From Bacteroides cellulosilyticus (GTDB lineage: Bacteria; Bacteroidota; Bacteroidia; Bacteroidales; Bacteroidaceae): a DNA stretch of 64,000 nt. Where the stretch lies: NCBI RefSeq assembly GCF_020091405.1, contig NZ_CP081903.1, positions 2,976,501-3,040,500 of the forward strand, written 5' to 3'. The notes under the pieces are model-generated. The model did not search any database and was not told where the DNA came from. It worked only from the letters and a program-made list of their open reading frames with translations. Below, piece after piece: positions 27,257 through 34,328 of the stretch (the stretch's first letter is position 1; every line of letters begins with the position of its first letter). The translations under genes were made by a program, and so were the position numbers.

Positions 27257-28597
27257 TTAGGCGAGTAGCACGGTTATTCCCATGTACAACATCATGCCTA
27301 TAATGTCGTTGGTAATCGCTATAAACGGTCCGGTAGCAATGGCTGGGTCTACCTTCAACTTTTCCAGTGTCATAGGTACCAGTGTGCCGAAGATAGATGC
27401 GAACATCACTACGGCGAACAGGCTGATGGAAACGGAATAGGTGACGGTGGCGGTGGCGCCGAACCGGACAAAATTATAGATATATACTACTAAAGAAATG
27501 ATAGTGGCATTGATGAGGGCTACTACGGATTCTTTGGTGATTTGCTTGAAAATATCTTTGGCATCCAGCGAATTGTTGGCGAGGCCTTGCACGATGATAG
27601 CCGAAGATTGTGTTCCGACGTTTCCACCCGTACCACCGATCAGCGGAATATAGAGCGCCATTTCGGGATGGGCGGCGAAGGTTGCGTCGAAGTTTCCCAG
27701 AATCATGGAATTGCCGATACCGCCCAGCATACCGATGATAAGCCATGGTAAGCGGGCACTGGTCTGGCGCATTACATTATCATCCGTTTCCACATCTTGG
27801 GAAAGACCGGATGCCAACTGGTAATCACGTTCCGATTGCTCACGAACTTCATCCATGACATCGTCTACGGTGATTTGTCCCACAAGCCGTCCGATGCTAT
27901 CGATAACAGGAACGGCTACCAAGTCATATTTTTCAATGATCTGTACCACGTCGTCCACGGATGTATCCACATGTACGGAAATCGGGTCTTTCCGCATCAC
28001 GTGTTTAACCTTGGATACAGAAGGGGAGGTGATCATCTTTTTCAGTGGAAACACACCTTGCAGACGGTTCTCGTCATCGATGACATAGACGTAGTAGATT
28101 TCGTCCAACTGTTCAGCTTGCTGGCGCATCTCTTTCAGACATTCCGGCATACTCCAATTCTCGTTCACGACCACCATTTCGGTACCCATCAAACCGCCGG
28201 CGGTGTCTTCGTCGTACTTCAACAGGTCTACGATGTCTCCTGCCTGCTCGATGTCTTCAATGTGTGAGAGGATTTCTTCCTGTTTCTCTTCATCCAGCTC
28301 ACGCATCAGGTCTACGGCATCATCCGTATCCATATAGTCCACAAAGCGTTTGGCAATGGTTTCTGACGGGAGTATTTCCAGGAATTCCTTACGGACGTCT
28401 TCGTCCATTTCCATCAATACATCTGCCGCAGTCTCATTGTCCAGCAAGCGATATACAAAACGGGCCTCTTCCGGACTCAGGTCGTTGCAGAGTTCGGCAA
28501 TATCCGCAGGATGCAGGTCTATAAGGAGCGATTTGACGTTCTCTGCGTCTTTCTGCTCTATGAGGTTTTTGACATTGTCAATGTAGGTTTCGTCCAT
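27257..28597 (-). CDS. mgtE: Magnesium transporter MgtE
   Basis: A 446-residue MgtE channel. The N domain (about 1-125) has the helical repeats LLIDLHPADIAELCNDL and LVDYMDTDDAVDLMRELDEEKQ. Two CBS domains (about 125-255; VDTSVDDVVQIIEKYDLVAVPVID, GQITVDDVMDEV) follow, then a five-helix membrane domain with the GGTGGNVGTQSSAIIVQGLA selectivity-filter motif and the C-terminal NDIIGMMLYMG. The cytosolic domains sense magnesium and close the channel when it is plentiful. It lies downstream of rsmA, from which it is separated by an inverted repeat. Confidence 0.94.
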   Translation of the reverse strand: MDETYIDNVKNLIEQKDAENVKSLLIDLHPADIAELCNDLSPEEARFVYRLLDNETAADVLMEMDEDVRKEFLEILPSETIAKRFVDYMDTDDAVDLMRELDEEKQEEILSHIEDIEQAGDIVDLLKYDEDTAGGLMGTEMVVVNENWSMPECLKEMRQQAEQLDEIYYVYVIDDENRLQGVFPLKKMITSPSVSKVKHVMRKDPISVHVDTSVDDVVQIIEKYDLVAVPVIDSIGRLVGQITVDDVMDEVREQSERDYQLASGLSQDVETDDNVMRQTSARLPWLIIGMLGGIGNSMILGNFDATFAAHPEMALYIPLIGGTGGNVGTQSSAIIVQGLANNSLDAKDIFKQITKESVVALINATIISLVVYIYNFVRFGATATVTYSVSISLFAVVMFASIFGTLVPMTLEKLKVDPAIATGPFIAITNDIIGMMLYMGITVLLA

Positions 28598-28616
28598 AAT
28601 TAATTAGTTTTTAGTT

Positions 28617-28711
28617 ACAAGCTACGAGCTACAAGAGCTGTGTGGCATACTCGCAACTTATAACAATATAACTGTCAACCATAAATCTGTCATTCGTAGC
28701 TCGTAGCTTGT
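28617..28711. repeat. 16-bp inverted repeat between rsmA and mgtE
   Basis: ACAAGCTACGAGCTAC (28617-28632) is repeated in inverted form at 28696-28711 across a 63-base loop, and a partial extra copy (CTCGTAGCT) follows. Both genes are on the minus strand. The arms are built from the short unit 'CTACGAG/CTCGTAG', a look typical of dispersed intergenic repeats. Confidence 0.7.
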
Positions 28712-28720
28712 CACTCGTAG

Positions 28721-29512
28721 CTAACTCATCTTTTTTAACGCCTGCTCCACTTGGTTGGTCAAGTTGATGAACTCCTGTACGGACAGCTGTTCCGGCCTTT
28801 TGTTGAACACGGCATCTTCCGTCAGCGGACAGTCTTTGCCGAGTATCGGCTTTATCGAGTTTCGCAGCGTCTTGCGTCGTTGGTTGAAAGTGGTTTTTAC
28901 TACTTGCTTGAACAGTTTCTCGTCACAGCCCAAGTCTTTAGTCTCGTTTCGCGTCATGCGGATGACGGCGCTTTTCACCTTTGGCGGTGGGTTAAACACA
29001 TGTTCGTGCACGGTGAAAAGGTATTCCACGCGATACCATGCTTGTATCAATATGCTTAAAATACCATATGTCTTGCTACCGGGACCGGCAGCGATACGTT
29101 CAGCTACTTCCTTCTGTATCATGCCGGTGCAGCAAGGTATCAGTTCTTTGTTATCCAACATCTTGAAAAAAATCTGGCTGGATATGTTATAAGGATAGTT
29201 TCCTGTCAGCACAAACGGCTGTCCACCGAACAGGCGTTGCAGGTTCATTTTCAGAAAATCGTCTTCGATGATGTTGTCTTCCAATGACGGATATTCTTCG
29301 CGCAGATAGGCTACGGACTCATAATCCAGTTCCACTACCTTTACCTGACGTTCTTTCTTTACCAGAAACTGGGTTAATACACCCATACCCGGGCCTACTT
29401 CCAATATAGGAAGTCCGGGACATGCGTCTACGGTGTCGGCTATGTCCTGTGCCACTTTCAGGTCTTTCAGGAAGTGTTGGCCGAGAAACTTTTTAGGTTT
29501 TACTAGTCTCAT
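28721..29512 (-). CDS. rsmA: 16S rRNA dimethyladenosine transferase
   Basis: A 263-residue RsmA/KsgA methyltransferase. Motifs include KKFLGQHFLKD at the N-terminus, LEVGPGMGVLTQFLV (SAM binding), GNYPYNISSQIFFKML (the NxPY-type catalytic motif) and FNPPPKVKSAVIRM. It dimethylates two adjacent adenosines in the 3' helix of 16S rRNA during 30S maturation. It is divergent from the flippase-like gene and precedes mgtE on the minus strand. Confidence 0.95.
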   Translation of the reverse strand: MRLVKPKKFLGQHFLKDLKVAQDIADTVDACPGLPILEVGPGMGVLTQFLVKKERQVKVVELDYESVAYLREEYPSLEDNIIEDDFLKMNLQRLFGGQPFVLTGNYPYNISSQIFFKMLDNKELIPCCTGMIQKEVAERIAAGPGSKTYGILSILIQAWYRVEYLFTVHEHVFNPPPKVKSAVIRMTRNETKDLGCDEKLFKQVVKTTFNQRRKTLRNSIKPILGKDCPLTEDAVFNKRPEQLSVQEFINLTNQVEQALKKMS

Positions 29513-29606
29513 TTATCAACTGAATCGTTACTTTTGAACAATCTTTGCACTATCTTTGCTTCGCGAAGACAGACTGCACCTCGGCATTAAAAATAAGCGA
29601 GCTTCT

Positions 29607-29637
29607 TTTGTACTGCTCTTGGTTTGCACTATCTTTG
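29607..29637 (+). promoter_or_regulatory. Promoter of the flippase-like gene
   Basis: TTTG (29607-29610), 19 bases, then TATCTTTG (29630-29637): an exact Bacteroides -33/-7 pair. Transcription would start about 40 bases before the ATG at 29684. The segment GCACTATCTTTGC around the -7 box also occurs about 80 bases upstream, apparently a partial duplication. Confidence 0.65.
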
Positions 29638-29683
29638 CAGCTCGCAAAGGTAATCCTTTTCGACGAAGAATAACGAATTCTGC

Positions 29684-30676
29684 ATGAATAAACTATTAAA
29701 AAAGACACTGAAAATCCTTTTGCCGCTCGCTTTGGGCGGTTTTATTCTTTATTGGGTGTATCGTGATTTTGACTTTACACGTGCCAAGGAAGTGCTTTTG
29801 TATGGCACTAATTGGGGGTGGATGTTGTTTTCATTATTTTTTGGTGTAATGAGCCATGTGTTCCGTGGCTGGCGCTGGAAGCAGACGCTTGCGCCATTGG
29901 GTGCCTATCCGAAAACAGGTGATTGTGTGGATGCCATCTTTGTTTCTTACGCCGCTAATCTTGTTTTGCCCCGTGTGGGTGAAGTTTCCCGTTGTGGGGT
30001 GCTTGCCAAATATGATGATGTGTCTTTTACCAAATCGCTTGGTACGGTGGTGACGGAACGTTTGATAGATACGCTTACCATTCTTTTGATTACAGGAATT
30101 ACCTTTTTGATGCAGATGCCCGTTTTCCTGCGTTTTTTTGAAGAGACGGGAACAAAAATTCCTTCGTTGCTGCATTTGGTGACGTCTCCCTGGTTTTATG
30201 TTGTACTTTTTTGTGTGATAGGGGTATTGGTGTTGCTCTATTTTCTTTTGCGTATGCTTTCTTTCTTCGAGAAAGTGAAGGGGGTGGTACTCAATGTGTG
30301 GGAAGGTGTGATGTCATTGAAGGGAGTGAAGAACATCCCGCTTTTCATTCTCTATACATTGCTTATCTGGATATGTTATTTTTATCACTTTTATATTACT
30401 TTCTATTGTTTTTCTTTTACCGGGCATCTTAGCTTTTTGGCCGGATTGGTTATGTTCGTAGGCGGAACCTTTGCGGTGATTGTTCCTACTCCCAACGGGG
30501 CGGGATCCTGGCACTTTGCCGTCATCACGATGATGATGTTATACGGTATCAACGCTACCGATGCGGGAGTTTTTGCTTTGATTGTGCACGGTATACAGAC
30601 ATTACTGGTTATTGTGCTGGGGCTTTATGGATGGCTGCATCTTTCGCTGGTGAACCGTACGAGGCAGAATTCATGA
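29684..30676 (+). CDS. Flippase-like membrane protein (UPF0104/LPG synthase TM family)
   Basis: A 330-residue polytopic protein with about eight transmembrane segments, resembling the lysylphosphatidylglycerol synthase transmembrane/YbhN family. Recognisable segments are FRGWRWKQTLAPLG, ISYAANLVLPRVGEVSRCGVLAKY, TVVTERLIDTLTIL and the C-terminal VPTPNGAGSWHFAVITMMMLYG. The soluble aminoacyl-transfer domain of MprF is absent, so lipid flipping or glycolipid transport is more likely than lipid lysylation. It is a single-gene unit with a clear promoter. Confidence 0.82.
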   Translation: MNKLLKKTLKILLPLALGGFILYWVYRDFDFTRAKEVLLYGTNWGWMLFSLFFGVMSHVFRGWRWKQTLAPLGAYPKTGDCVDAIFVSYAANLVLPRVGEVSRCGVLAKYDDVSFTKSLGTVVTERLIDTLTILLITGITFLMQMPVFLRFFEETGTKIPSLLHLVTSPWFYVVLFCVIGVLVLLYFLLRMLSFFEKVKGVVLNVWEGVMSLKGVKNIPLFILYTLLIWICYFYHFYITFYCFSFTGHLSFLAGLVMFVGGTFAVIVPTPNGAGSWHFAVITMMMLYGINATDAGVFALIVHGIQTLLVIVLGLYGWLHLSLVNRTRQNS

Positions 30677-30822
30677 ACTTATTGCTACAGTTTTCTGATT
30701 TTTATAATACTTTGCTGGTATTCTTGATGATAAATGCGTATCTTTGTCAGGCATTAAAAGTCCTCATTATAGGGATATTATAATGTATAAAGTACATATT
30801 TGCATTTAAAATTAGATGAATT

Positions 30823-31743
30823 ATGAAATATTTGAATCCTAAAGCAGACTTGACCTTTAAGCGGGTCTTTGGCGAACATCCCGATTTGGTGATGAGTCTC
30901 CTGAATGCCTTGCTGCCACTGACTGCCGATCAGGAAATAGCTGATATTGAATATCTCCCTTCGGAGATGGTTCCCGAAAATCCGTTACGTAAGAACAGTA
31001 TTGTTGACGTCCGTTGCAAGGACAAGCAGGGCAGACAGTTCATTGTGGAAATGCAGATGATTTGGTCACCGGAGTTTAAACAACGTGTGTTGTTCAATGC
31101 TTCTAAGGCCTATGTCCGCCAGATGAATGTTGGCGAAGAGTATGAGTTGCTACAACCCGTGTATTCATTGAATCTGGTAAATGAGATATTTGAACCGGAA
31201 CTGGAAGGGTATTATCATCATTATCAGATGATTCATGTGGAAAACTCTGATAAAGTGATTGATGGCCTCCAACTGATTTTTGTAGAGCTACCCAAATTCA
31301 CCCCGCATTCGTATTCTGAAAAGAGGATGCAGGTGCTTTGGTTACGATACCTGACTGAAATCAATGATGAGACCCGTGAAGTGCCGGAAGAACTAATGGC
31401 CAATCCCGAAGTAAAAAAAGCTGTTGATGCCTTGGAAGTATCGGCTTTTACGGATGCGCAATTGGCCGGTTATGAAAAATTCTGGGATATTATCAGTGTG
31501 GAAAAAACGCTGTATAATAGTGCGGAACGCAGAGGAATAGCTGCAGGAATGGCTGCAGGAATGGCCGCAGGAAAGGCTGAAGGAAAGGCGGAAGGGAAGG
31601 CTGAAGGATTAGCTGAAGGATTAGCTGAAGGGATGACAAAAGAGCGACATCTCATAGCCCTTAATATGAAAAAACAAGGTGTTTCTTTCGACCTAATTTC
31701 TCAGTGTACCGGATTATCTATAAAAGAAATAGAACTCTTGTAA
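30823..31743 (+). CDS. Rpn/PD-(D/E)XK nuclease family transposase-like protein
   Basis: A 306-residue protein of the Rpn/PDDEXK_2 family, annotated as recombination-promoting nuclease or 'PD-(D/E)XK nuclease family transposase'. It begins MKYLNPKADLTFKRVFGEHPD. The active-site residues are Asp62 in SIVDVRCKD and Glu76-x-Gln78 in FIVEMQM. The C-terminus has eight four-residue repeats (AAGM/AEGK/AEGL) and a KKQGVSFDLISQCTGLSIKEI helix-turn-helix-like end. Such genes are numerous in Bacteroides, and related Rpn proteins cut DNA. It is followed by a strong terminator. Confidence 0.85.
   Translation: MKYLNPKADLTFKRVFGEHPDLVMSLLNALLPLTADQEIADIEYLPSEMVPENPLRKNSIVDVRCKDKQGRQFIVEMQMIWSPEFKQRVLFNASKAYVRQMNVGEEYELLQPVYSLNLVNEIFEPELEGYYHHYQMIHVENSDKVIDGLQLIFVELPKFTPHSYSEKRMQVLWLRYLTEINDETREVPEELMANPEVKKAVDALEVSAFTDAQLAGYEKFWDIISVEKTLYNSAERRGIAAGMAAGMAAGKAEGKAEGKAEGLAEGLAEGMTKERHLIALNMKKQGVSFDLISQCTGLSIKEIELL
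31540..31635 (+). repeat. 12-bp tandem repeat inside the Rpn-like gene
   Basis: Eight 12-base units (GCTGCAGGAATG, GCTGAAGGATTA and variants) encode A-A/E-G-M/K/L tetrapeptides. The unit length is a multiple of three, so slippage would change the length of this helical linker without breaking the frame. Confidence 0.85.
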
Positions 31744-31796
31744 TATCACACATATTGTACATTGATGCTTAAAAGTTAAGCGTCGCCCCCTATTTT

Positions 31797-31856
31797 AATC
31801 ATTCCAACATGTCAAACTAGCTTTCGTACTTTGACATATTGGAATGATTTTTTTTT
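31797..31856 (+). terminator. Strong terminator after the Rpn-like gene
   Basis: Two 20-base arms (31797-31816 and 31830-31849) pair with one mismatch around a 13-base loop and run into a T-tract. The outer stem is AATCATTCCAA with TTGGAATGATT. Confidence 0.85.
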
Positions 31857-31886
31857 GAAATTCCCTCCCCATGTCTCAATTATTAG

Positions 31887-32153
31887 ATTCATTACCCCCT
31901 TGCTTTATCTCGCAGTGATATGGAAGTACATACTTCCTGCGGTCATGTGGATATAGTGATGCGTACTTTAGCGACTCTCTATGTTGTAGGGTTGAAACTT
32001 GACGAGAGTGCTGGTGTTGCCATGCGGCAGATTGACCTTAAAAATTATCCTGAACGTTTTGCACAGTGTGGTCTTCCGGTGGTGAAAGTTGGAATGAATT
32101 TCGATAGTGAGCGTCATATATTGGGAGATTGGAAAATAGAAAAACAGAATTAA
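31887..32153 (+). pseudogene. 3' remnant of an AAA-ATPase/PD-(D/E)XK (DUF1703-type) gene
   Basis: A short frame whose product (about 88 residues, stop at 31884-31886 upstream) matches only the C-terminal nuclease-like part of the large 'AAA-ATPase-like plus PD-(D/E)XK' proteins that are very common in Bacteroides. It reads SDMEVHTSCGHVDIVMRT, LYVVGLKLDESAGVAMRQID and VKVGMNFDSERHILGDW. The usual E-L/F-K of the nuclease motif is GLK here, so the Glu is missing. The complete protein should be about 500-580 residues, and nothing of the ATPase part is present. This is a decayed fragment, part of the scar that continues to gmd. Confidence 0.65.
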
Positions 32154-32172
32154 ATTACAAGGATGCAATACC

Positions 32173-32242
32173 TTGTCGACAAAAAGTTAGGAGTTTGTCA
32201 ACAAGAAGTTAACTCCTTGTCGACAGGAAGTTAACTTCTTGT
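32173..32242. repeat. 22-bp tandem repeat (three copies plus 4 bases)
   Basis: Units start at 32173, 32195 and 32217, each reading TTGTCRACAnnAAGTTAnnnnn, followed by a final TTGT. GTTAAC and GTCGAC palindromes lie inside each unit. It directly follows the nuclease remnant. There are no spacers of unique sequence, so it is not a CRISPR. Confidence 0.8.
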
Positions 32243-32290
32243 AAGAGGCTGATAATCAGTGCTTGCCTTTCGCGCTTGATTTCCGGGCTT

Positions 32291-32512
32291 TTACCCTTGT
32301 TTTCGTGTCTTGTTCAGCGCTCCGATAACGTATTTCCCATTGTTGTTTACCATACTCCACTTGGTGTTATGTATTATTTTCCAGACTTCATTTCCCAAAC
32401 GTCCGTAATCTGACAGTTTTAATATTGCTTTTACCTCGTCCGGGTCTTTGATATGCAGATTTTCCAGTGAGAGCAGCAGACATTCCAGGTTATAGGTATT
32501 TTTGGTATGCAA
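32291..32512 (-). pseudogene. Unrecognised minus-strand fragment
   Basis: A 73-residue minus-strand frame ending at 32291. Its C-terminal two thirds look like real protein sequence (IKDPDEVKAILKLSDYGRLGNEVWKIIHNTKWSMVNNNGKYVIGALNK), but the first residues run into the plus-strand gmd fragment at about 32509. The gene has therefore probably lost its 5' end where it was joined to gmd. I do not recognise the family. It could also be chance, but the composition argues against that. Confidence 0.4.
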
Positions 32513-32892
32513 AGGATTATGTGGAATGTATGTGGTTGATTCTACAGCATGACATTCCAGAGGATTTTGTGATAGCTACCGGGGAGATGCATACGGTTCG
32601 TGAGTTCGCAACTTTAGCTTTTAAAGAGGTTGGCATTGAACTACGTTGGGAAGGTGAAGGTGTGAGTGAAAAAGGAATTGATGTAAAGACTGGTAAATCA
32701 TTGGTTGAGGTTGATCCTAAGTATTTCCGTCCTTGTGAAGTTGAACAGTTGTTGGGTGATCCGACAAAAGCGAAAACGTTACTTGGTTGGAATCCGATAA
32801 AAACGAGTTTTTCTGAATTAGTAAAGATTATGGTGACACATGATATGCGGTTTGTAAAGAAGCTATATATCAAGAGCCAAGTGACAGAATAA
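32506..32892 (+). pseudogene. gmd: 3' fragment of GDP-mannose 4,6-dehydratase
   Basis: About 128 residues match the C-terminal third of GDP-mannose 4,6-dehydratase: YAKDYVECMWLILQHD, DFVIATGEMHTVREFA, LVEVDPKYFRPCEVEQLLGDPTKAKTLLGWNP and MVTHDMRFVKKL. The NAD-binding domain and the catalytic Tyr/Lys region are missing; the full protein is about 355-360 residues. Homology begins abruptly at about 32506, the point shared with the minus-strand fragment. It is therefore a deletion or insertion scar of a surface-glycan locus, and a complete gmd is expected elsewhere in the genome. Confidence 0.85.
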
Positions 32893-32907
32893 TAACGGGG
32901 CAAATTG

Positions 32908-33126
32908 ATGGATGTGAATTATAAGATTATCGATACCCAGCGAATCATCGATTATATTGCTTCTTTTCCTGAAGGTCTTCCCGTGGAAGAGATTATTCAG
33001 AACTCCGGTGCTGAAAAGTTACGGGTATATCCCGCTCTTTTTGAATTGGAACAAAGTGGATTTTTGGAAGTACTGGAGAGGGAGGAACTTGGAGCACCAT
33101 TGATAGTACGTAAGAGGGGGCATTAA
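32908..33126 (+). CDS. Small winged-helix-like protein
   Basis: A 72-residue protein from ATG 32908, preceded by AACGGGG as ribosome site. The sequence DYIASFPEGLPVEEIIQNSGAEKLRVYPALFELEQSGFLEV has the helix-turn-helix-wing pattern of small winged-helix domains such as the DprA C-terminus. It may bind DNA, but nothing more can be said. It starts 15 bases after the gmd fragment and ends before a terminator hairpin. Confidence 0.6.
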   Translation: MDVNYKIIDTQRIIDYIASFPEGLPVEEIIQNSGAEKLRVYPALFELEQSGFLEVLEREELGAPLIVRKRGH

Positions 33127-33166
33127 AAGAAACGACAGGTAACAGCGGTTATTTTGTTTTAGGCAG

Positions 33167-33208
33167 CAGCCGGGATTACTCTAGAAAAGGAGTGGTTCCG
33201 GCTGTTTT
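33167..33208 (+). terminator. Terminator after the winged-helix gene
   Basis: CAGCCGG (33167-33173) pairs with CCGGCTG (33198-33204), with CTC/GAG pairing inside, followed by TTTTA. The 280 bases to the next gene contain this terminator and one promoter, and no gene. Confidence 0.65.
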
Positions 33209-33310
33209 ATTTAATTGTGTATCTTGGTTATAATGAGTCTGTAGATAAGTGGTTTATTCATAGTACTTTATGATAAACTCTGAAATAACCGTCTTGGTTA
33301 TTCTGTTTTC

Positions 33311-33342
33311 TTTGGCTATTCCTGAATATATCCTCACCTTTG
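33311..33342 (+). promoter_or_regulatory. Promoter and strong ribosome site of the HU-like gene
   Basis: TTTG (33311-33314), 20 bases, then CACCTTTG (33335-33342), one base off the TAnnTTTG consensus. The gene itself has an unusually good ribosome site, AAAGGAGGAAGA at 33391-33402. Confidence 0.5.
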
Positions 33343-33406
33343 CATCGTTGGCCAACACAAGAATAAGTAAAACGAAGTTGAACTAAAATGTAAAAGGAGG
33401 AAGATT

Positions 33407-33910
33407 ATGCCTTTATTGTATTATGCGAGACAATCGCAGTTGAAAACGAAAGCCGGTGTTAAGCAATGGCACCTGACATTGAAGAAAGTAGGACGTGCTG
33501 TAAGTTTACAGCAGTTGGGGGAGATGGTAGCAGAGAAGTGCTCGGCAACGCCGGGTGATGTGCACAACGTAATCAGAAACCTGATGTCAGTGATGCGGAT
33601 GCAATTGTTAAACAGCCGTACTGTTCGTCTGGATGGTTTGGGGACATTTACCGTGATTGCGCGGACACGCGGTAAAGGGGTGGATAATGAGAAGGATGTG
33701 AATCCGAATCAGGTGACATCCCTGCATTTCATGTTTACTCCCGAATATACGCGTCCGGCGGCATTGGGAACTACACGTACATTGTGGCAAGGCGTTGAAT
33801 TTGAAAAGTGGACGGGTGGAACTGCTACTGATGGAAATGAAGGTTCCGATGATGGTAACGGAGGAAATACCGGTGGCGGCGGAGGCCTCGATGAGAATCC
33901 TTTGGGATAG
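33407..33910 (+). CDS. HU-like DNA-binding protein with Gly-rich tail
   Basis: A 167-residue HU/IHF-like protein of the Bacteroides type. Typical features are MPLLYYARQSQLKTKAGVKQWHLTLKK at the N-terminus, LQQLGEMVAEKCSATPGDVHNVIRNL, and TVRLDGLGTFTVIARTRGKG. A disordered Gly/Asp/Asn-rich tail covers residues 140-167. In Bacteroides this gene type is normally followed by the smalltalk micro-ORF and an N-acetylmuramoyl-L-alanine amidase. Here the micro-ORF is present and the next wall enzyme is the GH108 lysozyme of the eCIS locus. Confidence 0.85.
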   Translation: MPLLYYARQSQLKTKAGVKQWHLTLKKVGRAVSLQQLGEMVAEKCSATPGDVHNVIRNLMSVMRMQLLNSRTVRLDGLGTFTVIARTRGKGVDNEKDVNPNQVTSLHFMFTPEYTRPAALGTTRTLWQGVEFEKWTGGTATDGNEGSDDGNGGNTGGGGGLDENPLG

Positions 33911-33944
33911 GTTCTGAAGCTTATGATTAAAAACACAAAATGAC

Positions 33945-34040
33945 ATGAAAAAAACGGTTTGGAATAAGATTCTGAAAATTGTAATAGCAGTGGCTTCGGC
34001 TATATTAGGAGCTTTGGGAGCTAATGCGATGAATATGTAA
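33945..34040 (+). CDS. Smalltalk-family micro-protein
   Basis: A 31-residue protein (MKKTVWNKILKIVIAVASAI then LGALGANAMNM). It has two lysines, a Trp and one hydrophobic membrane-type helix ending in small residues. This is the 'smalltalk protein' of Bacteroides, found just after HU-like genes and before an amidase. Function is unknown. It lies 34 bases after the HU-like stop and just before a terminator, so the two genes form one unit. Confidence 0.75.
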   Translation: MKKTVWNKILKIVIAVASAILGALGANAMNM

Positions 34041-34064
34041 TAAAAGTATCGTGATTAAAAAATG

Positions 34065-34109
34065 AACGGTGGGAATATGGTTTGATGGACTATATCTCAC
34101 CGTTTTTTT
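34065..34109 (+). terminator. Terminator after HU-smalltalk
   Basis: AACGGTG (34065-34071) pairs with CACCGTT (34098-34104), followed by a T-tract. It isolates the HU-smalltalk unit from the eCIS block. Confidence 0.7.
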
Positions 34110-34279
34110 GATTTCGGGGTGATATTTGTCTTTGCTAATTCGTCAAAATTAACACTAAAACGTAAAAAACAGTTTGAATTATAGTCTCTTTTTATGATTT
34201 AAAATATTGATAAATAGTTTATTGCACAATTCGTAAATCAAAATACTGAATTCGAAATGTATATTGCCTTTTTTTCCTC

Positions 34280-34287
34280 TACTTTTG
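34280..34287 (+). promoter_or_regulatory. -7 element upstream of the eCIS block
   Basis: TACTTTTG matches the Bacteroides -7 element 41 bases before the lectin-like gene. No -33 TTTG at the right spacing was found, which could mean a weak or activator-dependent promoter. The region 34110-34328 is otherwise AT-rich and empty. Confidence 0.4.
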
Positions 34288-34328
34288 AACAGTAGATAAC
34301 TACTATTATTAATTAATACTTTTATATT

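Noticed and set aside
32173..32242. CRISPR array
   Set aside because: Units are contiguous with no unique spacers and no cas genes are present.
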